A stretch of 52,268 nt of DNA from Verrucomicrobiota bacterium (GTDB lineage: Bacteria > Verrucomicrobiota > Verrucomicrobiia > Opitutales > Opitutaceae), in NCBI GenBank assembly GCA_023391285.1, contig JAEWBF010000049.1, positions 1 through 52,268 on the forward strand, given 5' to 3'. Below the pieces are notes generated by a model that saw only the letters and a program-made list of their open reading frames with translations, had not been told where the DNA came from and did no database searches. Below are positions 33,139 to 42,822 of the stretch, piece after piece. The translations under genes were made by a program, and so were the position numbers. The first letter of the stretch is position 1; each line of letters begins with the position of its first letter.

Positions 33139-35175
33139 ATGAAAAAACGCTCTCCATCGGGTTCAGTGCCAGCTAATACCGAACCTGATGTTCCAACGCT
33201 TTCCGAGGGAATGATCGCGGACTACATCACCGGTCGCCCGGTGAAGGAGTCTGAGAAGGAGAAAGTTCGACAGGAAGTCATCCGTCAGCTCGTCCATGAA
33301 TACGGAATCGCGCCGGAGAACATGGAATCAGATTTCGCGGTGAAGGTGGACGGACGCGGCAAGAAGATCGACGTGGCGATTTTTGAAATTGGGCAGCCGC
33401 ATGAGGTAGAAAACCTCCAGCGCGCGATCATTTGCCGGCCACTGCCGAAGGTGGGCAAAAAAGCGGTGGTAAAAATCCGCGACTTTGCCCAGGCGGAACG
33501 CGACTTGGAGGAACTCAAGGGCGTGATGCAGGCGACGAATTCGTGTGAGTGGGGATTGTGGACCAACGGCCTCGAACGCTTTTTCCTGAAAAAAGACAAG
33601 CGGCGCTTCGAGACCCGCTTCAATCCATTCGGCGATTGGCCCATGGCCGACGGCACGATGGCGACGCCAGACACACACGAAGCTATCCCCGTGAGACAAG
33701 GCGACGAGGAGGCGCTGCGTCGCGCGTTCCAGCGGTGTCACAATTTTATCCACGGCAATGAGGGGATGCCAAAGGACGCCGCGTTCTGGCAGTTCCTCTA
33801 CCTCATTTTCTCGAAGATGTATGACGAGCGCGTGAATCGCGGTGCTGATGCCAAATTTTTCGTAGCCGCCACCGAACCGTTCACCGAAGAAGGACGCATG
33901 GCGATTCGCGGGCGTATCAGACCGCTTTTCGAGGCCGTGAAACGGCAATACGGCGGCAGCGGACTTTTCCGTGCGTCCGACGAGATAACGCTCTCCAACC
34001 GGGCACTTGCCTACATGGTTATGGAGCTGGCCCGCTATAATTTCAGCCGTTCAGACGTGGATGCGAAAGGCGCGGCTTACCAGGAAATCGTCGGCGCGAA
34101 TTTGCGCGGAGACCGTGGGCAATACTTTACCCCTCGCCGGGCGGTAGATTTGGTGGTTCGCATTCTCGACCCGAAAGAAAACGAGAAGGTGCTCGATCCA
34201 GCTTGCGGCACAGGCGGCTTCCTCGTCGCTAACCTAGCGCATCAGCTCCGCCGTTTCCGCGCCGAGTATAAACGTGAGTTGGGCGACCGAACGACCGATA
34301 GCATCAACGACCGACTTCGCGACTACGCGCAGACGAGACTTTTCGGTGCGGACTTCGATCCGTTTCTAGTCCGCGCCAGCACGATGAACGTGCTCATGGC
34401 CGCGAACACTGAAGGTAACATCTTTCACATGGATTCGCTCGCGTTCCCGAATGGTCACTTACCGGGAAACGACGCAGCGAAGCAGCCGAACGCGATCCCG
34501 TTCGGCAGTATCGATGTGCTGATGACGAATCCGCCGTTCGGTTCAGAGATTCCCATTACCGAGCGCGCCATTCTCGAAAACAACCCGCTCGCTCGGCGCG
34601 TCACGCGCACGGCCGACGGGCAGTGGCTCGAGCAGACCTCTACCCAGAATGCCGTCGCTCCGGAAATTCTTTTCATCGCGCAATCCGTAAAGTGGCTCCG
34701 GCCTGGCGGGCGCATGGGCATCGTCCTTCCGAATGGCATTCTCGGCAATCCGGGCGACGAGCACATCCGCCGCTGGATACTGCGCCATTGCTGGGTGCTC
34801 GCGTGCGTCGAGGTGCCGGTCGAAGCATTTATAGTAGAAGCCGATGTCAGCATTTTGACTAGCCTGCTCTTTTTGAAGAAGAAGACGGACACCGAGATGA
34901 ACGCCGAAGCTCAGGGCCATGTTCATGAGTATCCCATCTTCATGGCCGTGGCGGAAAAAGCCGGCGTCGACCGTCGCGGCAACCGACTTAACAAACGCAA
35001 CCCGGACGGAACCGAGAAGCTCGTTACCCGCGTCTACGAGGAGAGGGTCAAGACCAATGGCGAATACCAGATCCGCCAGCGCAAGCTCGTCGAGCCCGAG
35101 TTGGACGATGACTTTCCGATCATCGGCGATGCTTACGAGGCGTTCCGCAAAAAGAACCCGGAGCCCGGAGTATGA
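33139..35175 (+). CDS. mad2: MADS DNA methyltransferase MAD2 (HsdM-type, N6-adenine)
   Basis: The 678-residue protein is a type I-like N6-adenine methyltransferase. The N-terminal 150 residues resemble the HsdR N-terminal domain (HEYGIAPENMESDF, GRGKKIDVAIFEI), but the expected E-x-K is not seen (AIICRP), so it is probably not a nuclease. A helical HsdM domain precedes the AdoMet site DPACGTGGF at residues 353-361 and the catalytic NPPF at 464-467. It is the first gene of the operon and overlaps mad3 by 4 bp. In MADS, methylation by MAD2 with the specificity subunit MAD5 marks self DNA. The gene order and domain set of the whole operon match mad2-mad8; alone it could be called an orphan HsdM. 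Confidence 0.85.
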   Translation: MKKRSPSGSVPANTEPDVPTLSEGMIADYITGRPVKESEKEKVRQEVIRQLVHEYGIAPENMESDFAVKVDGRGKKIDVAIFEIGQPHEVENLQRAIICRPLPKVGKKAVVKIRDFAQAERDLEELKGVMQATNSCEWGLWTNGLERFFLKKDKRRFETRFNPFGDWPMADGTMATPDTHEAIPVRQGDEEALRRAFQRCHNFIHGNEGMPKDAAFWQFLYLIFSKMYDERVNRGADAKFFVAATEPFTEEGRMAIRGRIRPLFEAVKRQYGGSGLFRASDEITLSNRALAYMVMELARYNFSRSDVDAKGAAYQEIVGANLRGDRGQYFTPRRAVDLVVRILDPKENEKVLDPACGTGGFLVANLAHQLRRFRAEYKRELGDRTTDSINDRLRDYAQTRLFGADFDPFLVRASTMNVLMAANTEGNIFHMDSLAFPNGHLPGNDAAKQPNAIPFGSIDVLMTNPPFGSEIPITERAILENNPLARRVTRTADGQWLEQTSTQNAVAPEILFIAQSVKWLRPGGRMGIVLPNGILGNPGDEHIRRWILRHCWVLACVEVPVEAFIVEADVSILTSLLFLKKKTDTEMNAEAQGHVHEYPIFMAVAEKAGVDRRGNRLNKRNPDGTEKLVTRVYEERVKTNGEYQIRQRKLVEPELDDDFPIIGDAYEAFRKKNPEPGV

Positions 35176-36593
35176 TCACCCGTATCGAGGCTTATCGTTA
35201 TCGCTGCTTCGAGAAGCTCGAGCTCGCACTCGACCGTTTTCATATTTTCGTCGGGCCGAATGGCGCAGGAAAAACCACGCTGCTCGATATTCCGATCCTC
35301 CTCGGCGAGATACTCGCCTCGCGCAGCATCGAGAAAGCCTTCCTCCGGCCGACTGAGACGCATCCGCGTCCGCGCGCAGACTACGGCGGGGACCTAATCT
35401 TCCGGGGGGAGGGCAAATTTTTCGTCCTCGCGGTCGAGGCGGCGTTGCCGGGGGAAATCGTCCACAGCCTACTCGAAAAGCCGGTCGCCACCGGGAAAGG
35501 CGCAAAAGCAGTCGAGCGCCTTCGGCAAACACCGGGCCAGTGGCTCACCCGGATTCGCTATGAGATTCAGTTCGAGCTTTTCAATGAAGCGCTTCAAATC
35601 GGCCAAGAGTATCTACTCCTTCTCCCCGATGATGAATCATGGAAGGAACGCGCGCCCAGCGGACTTATCGGCGAGTGGCTGGAAGAGTCGGGCAGCCCCG
35701 CCGTGCCGATCATTCAGCGCGGGACTGACGGAAAGATCGTCTTCACACCCGAAGCCGAGGCACGCGGACCGCGCAACGAATACAGCTTCCCGCTTACCGA
35801 GCCCGCTTTCGCGAATGTCTTCGCCGACCGGACTCGCTACGGAGCTTCCTTGTGGCTTCGCGACCTGCTCACGGAGGGAGCTTGTGCCTATCAGCCGTCA
35901 CTCACGGCCCTCCGCACAGCACAGCCGCGCACGCAGAAGCCGCAAATTACCCGCGACGCTGCGTCGCTGCCGTGGCTCGCCCACGCGCTTGCCGACGCCG
36001 CGCGCCCGCAGACTGGCGATATGACGGGGACTGAGGTCAAGCCGCTTGAAGAGTCGCGAGAACGTGCCGGATTGGGTTCTAGCGATACGAACAAACCAGA
36101 GGTGAAGCCGCTACCTGCCTTTGAGCGATGGCAAAACCTCGTCCGACTTGCACTTCCGCAGCTCGACCGCATTGAGCCCGTCGTGCGCCAGGATGATCGC
36201 CACGCCTACCTGCGGCTCCACTACCGTAACGGCTCATCTGTTCCTGCGTGCAGTGTTTCCGACGGCACACTTTACATCCTCGCCCTCACCATCCTTCCCT
36301 ACCTTGCGGTCACCCCGGCGGTGCTCACACAGGAAGAGCCGGAGAACGGCATCCATCCAAAGGGAATCGAGCTCATCGTGGAGGCACTCCAGTCCGTTCA
36401 TGGCAGTCAGGTCTTTGTATCCACGCATTCGCCGCTCGTCCTTGCGCAATGCAAGCCTGCGCAGATCGTCTGCCTTCGGATAGCGGAAAACGGCGCGGCA
36501 GTCGCGGTGCGTGGGGATCATGATCCTGCGTTGCGCGAATGGCATGGCTCGGTGGACCTCGGAACTTTGCTCGCGTCGGGGGTGCTCGGATGA
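35172..36593 (+). CDS. mad3: MADS AAA-family ATPase MAD3
   Basis: The 473-residue protein is an OLD/RecF/SMC-like ATPase. It begins MITRIEAYRYRCFEKLELAL, with Walker A GPNGAGKTT at residues 28-36. Near the C-terminus lie an acidic Walker B-like LTQEEPENGIHP and STHSP at 417-421 (the switch motif). The ABC-type signature is near CSVSDGTLYILAL. No TOPRIM nuclease domain follows, unlike OLD proteins. Start overlaps mad2 stop (ATGA) and its stop overlaps the mad4 start in the same way, so the three are translationally coupled. It may sense DNA ends or invading DNA for the system; the exact role in MADS is not established from sequence. Confidence 0.83.
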   Translation: MITRIEAYRYRCFEKLELALDRFHIFVGPNGAGKTTLLDIPILLGEILASRSIEKAFLRPTETHPRPRADYGGDLIFRGEGKFFVLAVEAALPGEIVHSLLEKPVATGKGAKAVERLRQTPGQWLTRIRYEIQFELFNEALQIGQEYLLLLPDDESWKERAPSGLIGEWLEESGSPAVPIIQRGTDGKIVFTPEAEARGPRNEYSFPLTEPAFANVFADRTRYGASLWLRDLLTEGACAYQPSLTALRTAQPRTQKPQITRDAASLPWLAHALADAARPQTGDMTGTEVKPLEESRERAGLGSSDTNKPEVKPLPAFERWQNLVRLALPQLDRIEPVVRQDDRHAYLRLHYRNGSSVPACSVSDGTLYILALTILPYLAVTPAVLTQEEPENGIHPKGIELIVEALQSVHGSQVFVSTHSPLVLAQCKPAQIVCLRIAENGAAVAVRGDHDPALREWHGSVDLGTLLASGVLG

Positions 36594-37282
36594 GGGATAT
36601 CGTTTTTCTCGTCGCGGACAACGAATGCGCCGCTACGCTCCGAGGGCTGCTCGATTTACCCACGCGGCATTTCAAGCTCGGCTGCGCACCGTTCCAGTTC
36701 GACCCCGCATTGGACCTCATCGTGCATCCGCAAAAAGACCCGGGTGTTTTCAGCTTCGGTCATCTGCTACTGGCGACGAAAAGGAAGACTCACCAGCGCG
36801 CGGTTATCATTCTCGATGAAGCGTGGGATGGTTCACCGGGTGCTGCGGCCATTACCGCAGGCATCGCGGGACGCGTGACAGCAATTCCGTGGATGGCTGG
36901 CGCCTTCACGGTCATCTGCATCGCACCCGAGCTCGAGACGTGGATTTGGCAGAACAATCCCAATGTGGATGCCGCTTTCGGTTTCGGCGGCCCAAATCTT
37001 CGTATCTGGCTGCGCAATACGGCTGACTTCAAGGGCGGGCAGGTCATCGCGCCTGACCCACTCGCCGGATTAAACGCGCTCTGGCCGGCAGGCAATCCGA
37101 AGCCGCCGGACCCCAAACGCGCGGTTGAAGTCACACGCGCATTCTGCGGCAGCGGTCCGCCGTCCGGCGTGTTCAATGAGATTACGAAGCGAGTCAGCCT
37201 TTGTGGCTGTGTGGATGGCGCTTTTCTCGCGCTGCGCACGACGCTGCAAACGTGGTTTCCCGCGGGAGGAGGCGCGGTATGA
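36590..37282 (+). CDS. mad4: MADS protein MAD4 (unknown function)
   Basis: The 230-residue protein is small, with no motif I can assign firmly. It opens with a hydrophobic strand and acidic pair (RDIVFLVADNECAATLRGLL), then AVIILDEAWDGSP, and later CIAPELETWIW. An acidic-patch pattern of this type is reminiscent of the small TOPRIM-like partners (DUF4276) of OLD-type ATPases: the first strand followed by a glutamate and later Asp-x-Glu. That is an inference. It overlaps mad3 by 4 bp and mad5 by 4 bp and is assigned to MADS by position between the ATPase and the specificity subunit. I chose the ATG at 36590 because it makes the overlap; a longer upstream frame exists only as shadow. Confidence 0.7.
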   Translation: MRDIVFLVADNECAATLRGLLDLPTRHFKLGCAPFQFDPALDLIVHPQKDPGVFSFGHLLLATKRKTHQRAVIILDEAWDGSPGAAAITAGIAGRVTAIPWMAGAFTVICIAPELETWIWQNNPNVDAAFGFGGPNLRIWLRNTADFKGGQVIAPDPLAGLNALWPAGNPKPPDPKRAVEVTRAFCGSGPPSGVFNEITKRVSLCGCVDGAFLALRTTLQTWFPAGGGAV

Positions 37283-38676
37283 AGACCGCCGTGATTCGCA
37301 GCACTTGGATGGATGGCTACGGGTTTCGGCTCGATTGCTCGCCTTACCTTGGTGGAGCGCTGGAGACGAAGGTGCTGCTCGAAAAGCTTTCGCTTCGCAA
37401 GGACGACCTGCGCGACGTGACCGCGGGCATCTACCATGCGGGCCGTGAATCTAGGCAGTGGGTTGATTCTCCACAATACGGGGTGCCTTTTATTAGCAGC
37501 AGTGATTTGCAGAAGGCTGATCTCAGCGACCTTCCGCTGATCTCAAAGAAGCAGGTCGAGAAGACTCCGCTTTTCACAATCAGAAGGGGTTACACACTCA
37601 TTACTCGCTCGGGCACCATCGGAAAAATGGCGTATGGGCGTCCGGACATGGATGGGATGGCCTGTTCCGAACATGTTCTTCGCGTCGTGCCGGATACAGC
37701 AAAAATTCCCCCCGGTTACCTCTACGCCTACCTCAGCAGCAAATTCGGCGTCCCGTTGGTCGTCTCCGGCACTTACGGATCTATTATCCAAGGCATCGAG
37801 CCGGAGCACATCGCCGGCCTCCCCGTTCCGCGTCTGGGGGATTCGCTCGAAAACGAGATTCACGTGCTCGTCGAGAAGGCCGCCGAGCTGCGCTCGCGCG
37901 CAACGGCACAGATTCGGAACACAGGGAAAGCACTTTTAGATGCTCTTGGAAAGCCGCCCGACCTAGGGCTGAGTCGCGCCGGCACACTCACCACGATCGT
38001 TTCGTCCCGAGCAATGGACAAAACCCGAAGAAGCGATGCTTGGTTCTTCAATGGGCGCGCTGTCCTTGTTGAGAAGTGGATAGCCAATCACCCGAATGGC
38101 GTTTGGCGATTGGGCGACATAGCAGAGCCCTTTGGCGTTTCGCCGTTCAAACGAGTTTATGTGAACGGTGGTGAACAAGGCATCGGCTTCTTTGGCAGCG
38201 CGGACATCTTCAAACTCGACCGCACGCCAGAGTCTTTTATCTCACGAGCCGCGACGAGGAACATTAAGAAATACGTCCTGCCGGCCGGAGCCATTCTTCT
38301 AGCATCCTCGGGACAGTTGAATGGGATTATCGGCAAACCACAGTTTGTGGACTCGGCCCTTGCTGGGAAGGCTGCATCGAACCACGTTCTACGAATTGTT
38401 CCCCGGTCCAGCAGAATCCCGGCGGGTTATCTATTTGCGTATCTCGCGTGCCGAGAAATTGGATACCCGCTCATCGCCCGCACGGCAACCGGCGATTCAA
38501 TTCCTGAAATTTGGCCAACCTATCTCAGCGAGCTACCAGTGTTAAAATCTTCGGAGCGGTTGATGGAGAAGGTGCATCAGGAGGTGGTGGAAGCCTTTGA
38601 AATGCGGGTAAAGGCGACAGAATTCGAGAGCGGCGCAAGGAATCGTCTCGAATATGCACTCGGGAAAACGGTTTAG
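37279..38676 (+). CDS. mad5: MADS specificity subunit MAD5 (HsdS-like)
   Basis: The 465-residue protein has the two-target-recognition-domain layout of type I restriction specificity subunits. The halves repeat similar features: YGVPFISSSDLQKADL and then RRGYTLITRSGTIGKMAYG with PPGYLYAYLSSKFG in the first; SADIFKLDRTPESFISRAAT, ILLASSGQLNGIIGKP and PAGYLFAYLACREIGYPLI in the second. Each half ends with a conserved helix linker (LGDSLENEIHVLVEKAAELR; LMEKVHQEVVEAFEM). It should recognise a bipartite DNA sequence and direct MAD2. The ATG at 37279 overlaps mad4 by 4 bp; the frame upstream of it is shadow. No dedicated HsdR is present in this operon. Confidence 0.87.
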   Translation: MKTAVIRSTWMDGYGFRLDCSPYLGGALETKVLLEKLSLRKDDLRDVTAGIYHAGRESRQWVDSPQYGVPFISSSDLQKADLSDLPLISKKQVEKTPLFTIRRGYTLITRSGTIGKMAYGRPDMDGMACSEHVLRVVPDTAKIPPGYLYAYLSSKFGVPLVVSGTYGSIIQGIEPEHIAGLPVPRLGDSLENEIHVLVEKAAELRSRATAQIRNTGKALLDALGKPPDLGLSRAGTLTTIVSSRAMDKTRRSDAWFFNGRAVLVEKWIANHPNGVWRLGDIAEPFGVSPFKRVYVNGGEQGIGFFGSADIFKLDRTPESFISRAATRNIKKYVLPAGAILLASSGQLNGIIGKPQFVDSALAGKAASNHVLRIVPRSSRIPAGYLFAYLACREIGYPLIARTATGDSIPEIWPTYLSELPVLKSSERLMEKVHQEVVEAFEMRVKATEFESGARNRLEYALGKTV

Positions 38677-38679
38677 GTC

Positions 38680-41600
38680 ATGGCGCAGGTCATCCCAATC
38701 GGGCAGCCAGTGAACGACGCGGAGCGCGCGGCGATAGCGGAGCTACGAGACCGACTGCCGGCGGATTACCGAATCATCCACAACTTCGAGCTGCGCGGCG
38801 AAACCGGGCAGTGGTTCGAGATCGATGTGGCGGTCGTCGCACCGCACGCGATCTACCTCGTTGATGTGAAATCCACCGGCGGCGAAATCCACGTCACTGG
38901 TGGCAAGTGGCACCCGGAAGGCCGCGTGCCCTTTGCCTCGCCGCTGGGCAAGCTCGTTAAACACGTGCACAGTCTGCGCGGTGTGCTCAGCCCCCTCGCT
39001 ACCGGCGCGCACGCTGGACTGCGGCATGTGTGGGTGGAGCCGGTGGTGCTGCTCACCTCGCCGCATGTGGAACTGCGGGACCCGAAAGGATACGATCGCG
39101 AGCACAGTGTCCGCCTCGCCGACGCCGGCCGTTTTTTCACCGACGCCGCGCGTTTTCAGAATCGGTCACCGCAACCTGCGTCCACCGTTCCGCACGTCGG
39201 CGAAATTCTGAAGACGATAACCGGCAAAGGTCGCGCGCCGCAAGGACTGCCGCTGCTCGGCCGCTCGTGGCGATGCGAAGAGCGGCTCACAGGGAACGAT
39301 TTTTACACCGAGTTCCGCGCCCGCAATGAGCACGCCTCCGGAGCGGAGCGCGTCATCGTGCGCCTCTACCATGCCGACCCTTATCTGCCGGAGGCTGAGC
39401 GCGCCTTGCAGAAGGAGCGAATCGCCAATGCCTACACCGCGCTCTGCCGACTACGGCACCACCCGGCCATCCCGAAGCAGCGCGATTTCTTCCCCACGGA
39501 ACGCGACGACGGTTACGTTCTGGTGCTCGACGACGCGCCAGGAAACTCGGTGCGCTTCCACCTTGAGAATCAGCAGCACGCGCTGACCATGGACCAAAAG
39601 CTCCGCGTCGCGCGCGACCTGCTCTCCGCGCTGGCGCACTGCCATTCCGCGGGCGTGCTACATCGCGCGGTGTCGCCCGCGACCGTGGTGGTGGGCCTCG
39701 ATGGTCAGGGACGGCTTGTCGATTTTGATTTTGCCCGGCCCGGCGAGCCGCGAACTCACACGCTTGTCCACGAGCTGGCTGAAGCCATCGAGCCCGCTTA
39801 CCTTGCTCCCGAAGTGTTCGCCGATTCCATGCAAACCAGCGCGGACTCGGACATCTACGCTGCGGGAGCGACTATCCATGAGCTTTTTACCGGCCGGCGT
39901 GCGTTCACAAGCCCGGACGAAGCTGACGCACGTCAAGGGAAGTTTGCGGAAGAGCCGAGCAAGATAGTGCCTGGGCTGCCCTGCGGTTTTGATGCGTGGC
40001 TGGAGCGGTTTTTCCAGGTCGAACCCTCTCAGCGCCCAGGGGCAGCGGAGGCACTGGAGAATTTAGAGAAGCTATTCGCACCACCCGCTCCGGAAACGAA
40101 CACGTCGGAAGAGGAACCTGATCCGGTTCCCGTCGCGCGGGACTACAATAATCTCCCGATCGGTGAAACACTTGCCGGCCGATACATCGTGGAGGCGGCG
40201 CTCGGCAAGGGCGGCTTTGGTCGTGTCTACAAAGTAATTGATACGCTTTGCGACGCGGCCTGCGCGTTGAAGATCATCGTCACCAGCCGTGGCTCCCCAC
40301 TGGAGTGGATGAAGCAGGAATTTCGCACGCTGCGGTATCTGCCGCCACACCCCAACGTGGTCGGAATCCTGCACGGGGGCATGCTCGACGGCGACGCTAC
40401 GCCCTTCCTGCTCATGGAATATGTTGAGGGCTCAAGCGTGGCGGAACTGGCAAGGGAGAAACGGCTTTCCGTGTCCGACGCCCGGCAGTTAGGCGTGCAG
40501 GCAGCGGAGGGGCTGGCGCACTTGCACGCGAATCACGTCACTCACGGCGATATTAAGCCCGATAACCTGATGTGGACGAGTAAGGCGGTGAAGATCATAG
40601 ATTTCAACGTGGCGCGTCGCGCGGGAGACTTTTTTGCGCGCGGCGGCGGCACGCGAAAGTATCTGCCGCCCGACCTAGACCTGAACGGACCACCACTAAC
40701 GGCCGCGGAACAGACCGAACGAGACATTTACGCGCTTGGCGTCACCATCTACGAGGCCGTGACGGGTGCCTATCCGTGGGAGAACGCGGACAAGCCGCCG
40801 GCCGGCCAGCAACCACGCGACCCTCGGGAGCTGCCGGATCTTGAGGACCTTTCCCACGGCTTCGTTGAGGTGCTGCTCAAGGCTATCGCGCCACACCGCA
40901 CCGATCGCTTTGCGAGCGCTACGGAACTGGCGAAAGCTCTGCGGGGCGTGGCCACGCTGCGGACTCCGAGCCTCGCGCGCGAACGGCAGATTTCCACCCA
41001 AAGCTTGGCCGCACTCGCCGCGGCTGGCGAGGCGCGCCCGAACACGAATCCATTCGTGTTCTATCTGCTCACGCTTTATTCGCAAAGCCGTCGGACGAAC
41101 GCCGGCACGCGTGGACTCGATGCCATGGGCCGCGTCATCTACGTTGAAACTGCTCTCGACCGAGATCTCCAGCCCGCCACGCTGGCTGGAAAATTCCGTC
41201 TGGTGCTCATCAGTGGTAACGCGGGTGACGGGAAGACAGCGTTCATTCAGCAAGTGGAAGCAGAGGCCCGTAATCGGGGCGCGAATGTGCGGCCTTACGG
41301 CACAGGCAACGGGACAACATTCACGCTTAACGGACGCGCCTTCCGCACGAACTACGACGGGAGCCAAGACGAAGGCGACAAAATCAACGATGACGTGTTG
41401 CGCGAATTTTTTGGGCCGTTCACCGGAACCGACAGCGCGTCGTGGCCGGCAAGCGACACTCGATTGATCGCAATCAATGAAGGCCGCATTATCGATTTCT
41501 TGGACAAGTTTGCAGCAGAGTTTCCACGCCTGAAACAAATCGTGAATCGCGGACTTCGGAGCGGTGAACCCGAAGAGAATATCGCGATTGTGAACCTGAA

Positions 41601-42822
41601 CTTACGCAGCGTGGTAGCGGAGACTCAGGAGGTTCCGTCCATTCTCGAACGTCTAATCAAGCGACTGGCCGAACCGAAATTTTGGCAGCCATGCAAGACC
41701 TGTGACCTGCGCGACAAGTGCTATGTCCACCACAACGCGCAGACTTTTGCGAACTCGACGACTGGCTCGCAGGTGGTCGAGCGTCTAAAACTGCTATACC
41801 GCTTGGCGGCATTGCGCGCGAAGCTGCATATCACTCTTCGCGACCTCCGTTCGGCTCTCGCTTTCATGCTAGCAGGCACCCACGACTGCGATGAAATTCA
41901 CGAACTCTACAGCCGAGGCGCGCGGACGGAGATCGCGCAGGGATTCTATTTTAACAGTTGGGCGGGCATCGGCGGGGATAAACGCGACCGACTTTTGCGG
42001 CTGTTGCGCGATGTTGATGTAGGCCAGACCTCCGACCCGAAGCTCGACCGGTTGTTCGATTTTCATGCGCCTGACCCAGCGCCCGCACTGATGACTTTCG
42101 ACCCGCGCGGACGCTACGATCGCGATTTGCTGCTCGCGGCTTACAACGACCTGCCCAGCGATGTAACCGCACGTGGCAATCACCCACGCTTCCTCAAACA
42201 CCGTCAATATGTGGCAATGTTGCGGCGCCGGCACTTTTTCGAGGCCCGTGACGACTCATGGCAAAACCTCGTTCCCTATTCCGCTGCGAAGGCAATGCTC
42301 CAAATGCTCGCAACCCAGCTCGACCCACGCGAGGCAGCGAAGAATTTGATTCGCGCGATCAACCGAGGGGAAGGTCTGCTCGATAGTCGGCGACTGCGCG
42401 GCAAACTCGCCCTGCAAGTGCGGCAGGTTGAGTCTGCGAAAGTCCGCAGCTATCGCGTTTTCCCCGCCGAAAACTTCGAGCTGCTACCACATGATCCGGC
42501 GGCTAAATCGCCATATCTCGAGCATGCACCCGGCGCACTCGTGTTGCGCTACGCCGACGCCACCGATTTGAAGGCGGAGCTCGTTATCACCGTCGACGTT
42601 TTCGAGATGCTCGAACGCTTAAATCAAGGCTACCGTCCCACGATTGACGAGGAGCAGGGTTACAAACTGAGCCTGGCGGTTTTCAAGAACATCGTCCTCT
42701 CGGCGCCATATCAGGAGGTCTTACTGACTCCGACTGGCCATGATTTCTACTCCGTCGCGCGCCAGCGCGACGGCAGTCTGACGATGCGAGTATCAGAAGA
42801 CCCGCCCGACAATGCCGCTTAG
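38680..42822 (+). CDS. mad6: MADS protein kinase MAD6 (NERD, pseudokinase, kinase, P-loop NTPase)
   Basis: This 1380-residue protein is a multi-domain signalling giant. An N-terminal NERD nuclease-related domain (about 1-130) has EIDVAVV (47-53) and VDVKS (61-65). A first kinase-like domain (about 190-470) lacks the catalytic Asp: HRA at 328-330 and DFD at 348-350, so it is a pseudokinase. A second kinase domain (about 490-760) has the glycine loop GKGGFG at 509-514, Lys531, HGDIKPDN with the catalytic Asp at 624, and DFN at 641-643 in place of DFG. A P-loop GNAGDGKT is at 846-853, with a CKTCDLRDKC zinc-like cluster near 1005. It follows mad5 by 3 bp and overlaps mad7 by 11 bp. It probably relays a signal by phosphorylation. 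Confidence 0.88.
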   Translation: MAQVIPIGQPVNDAERAAIAELRDRLPADYRIIHNFELRGETGQWFEIDVAVVAPHAIYLVDVKSTGGEIHVTGGKWHPEGRVPFASPLGKLVKHVHSLRGVLSPLATGAHAGLRHVWVEPVVLLTSPHVELRDPKGYDREHSVRLADAGRFFTDAARFQNRSPQPASTVPHVGEILKTITGKGRAPQGLPLLGRSWRCEERLTGNDFYTEFRARNEHASGAERVIVRLYHADPYLPEAERALQKERIANAYTALCRLRHHPAIPKQRDFFPTERDDGYVLVLDDAPGNSVRFHLENQQHALTMDQKLRVARDLLSALAHCHSAGVLHRAVSPATVVVGLDGQGRLVDFDFARPGEPRTHTLVHELAEAIEPAYLAPEVFADSMQTSADSDIYAAGATIHELFTGRRAFTSPDEADARQGKFAEEPSKIVPGLPCGFDAWLERFFQVEPSQRPGAAEALENLEKLFAPPAPETNTSEEEPDPVPVARDYNNLPIGETLAGRYIVEAALGKGGFGRVYKVIDTLCDAACALKIIVTSRGSPLEWMKQEFRTLRYLPPHPNVVGILHGGMLDGDATPFLLMEYVEGSSVAELAREKRLSVSDARQLGVQAAEGLAHLHANHVTHGDIKPDNLMWTSKAVKIIDFNVARRAGDFFARGGGTRKYLPPDLDLNGPPLTAAEQTERDIYALGVTIYEAVTGAYPWENADKPPAGQQPRDPRELPDLEDLSHGFVEVLLKAIAPHRTDRFASATELAKALRGVATLRTPSLARERQISTQSLAALAAAGEARPNTNPFVFYLLTLYSQSRRTNAGTRGLDAMGRVIYVETALDRDLQPATLAGKFRLVLISGNAGDGKTAFIQQVEAEARNRGANVRPYGTGNGTTFTLNGRAFRTNYDGSQDEGDKINDDVLREFFGPFTGTDSASWPASDTRLIAINEGRIIDFLDKFAAEFPRLKQIVNRGLRSGEPEENIAIVNLNLRSVVAETQEVPSILERLIKRLAEPKFWQPCKTCDLRDKCYVHHNAQTFANSTTGSQVVERLKLLYRLAALRAKLHITLRDLRSALAFMLAGTHDCDEIHELYSRGARTEIAQGFYFNSWAGIGGDKRDRLLRLLRDVDVGQTSDPKLDRLFDFHAPDPAPALMTFDPRGRYDRDLLLAAYNDLPSDVTARGNHPRFLKHRQYVAMLRRRHFFEARDDSWQNLVPYSAAKAMLQMLATQLDPREAAKNLIRAINRGEGLLDSRRLRGKLALQVRQVESAKVRSYRVFPAENFELLPHDPAAKSPYLEHAPGALVLRYADATDLKAELVITVDVFEMLERLNQGYRPTIDEEQGYKLSLAVFKNIVLSAPYQEVLLTPTGHDFYSVARQRDGSLTMRVSEDPPDNAA

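Noticed and set aside
36539..36589. Earlier start for mad4
   Set aside because: The upstream part lies inside mad3; the ATG at 36590 gives the ATGA overlap seen throughout the operon.
33139..38676. Ordinary type I restriction-modification system
   Set aside because: No hsdR gene is present, and the ATPase, kinase and HerA-like giants are in the same overlapping operon.
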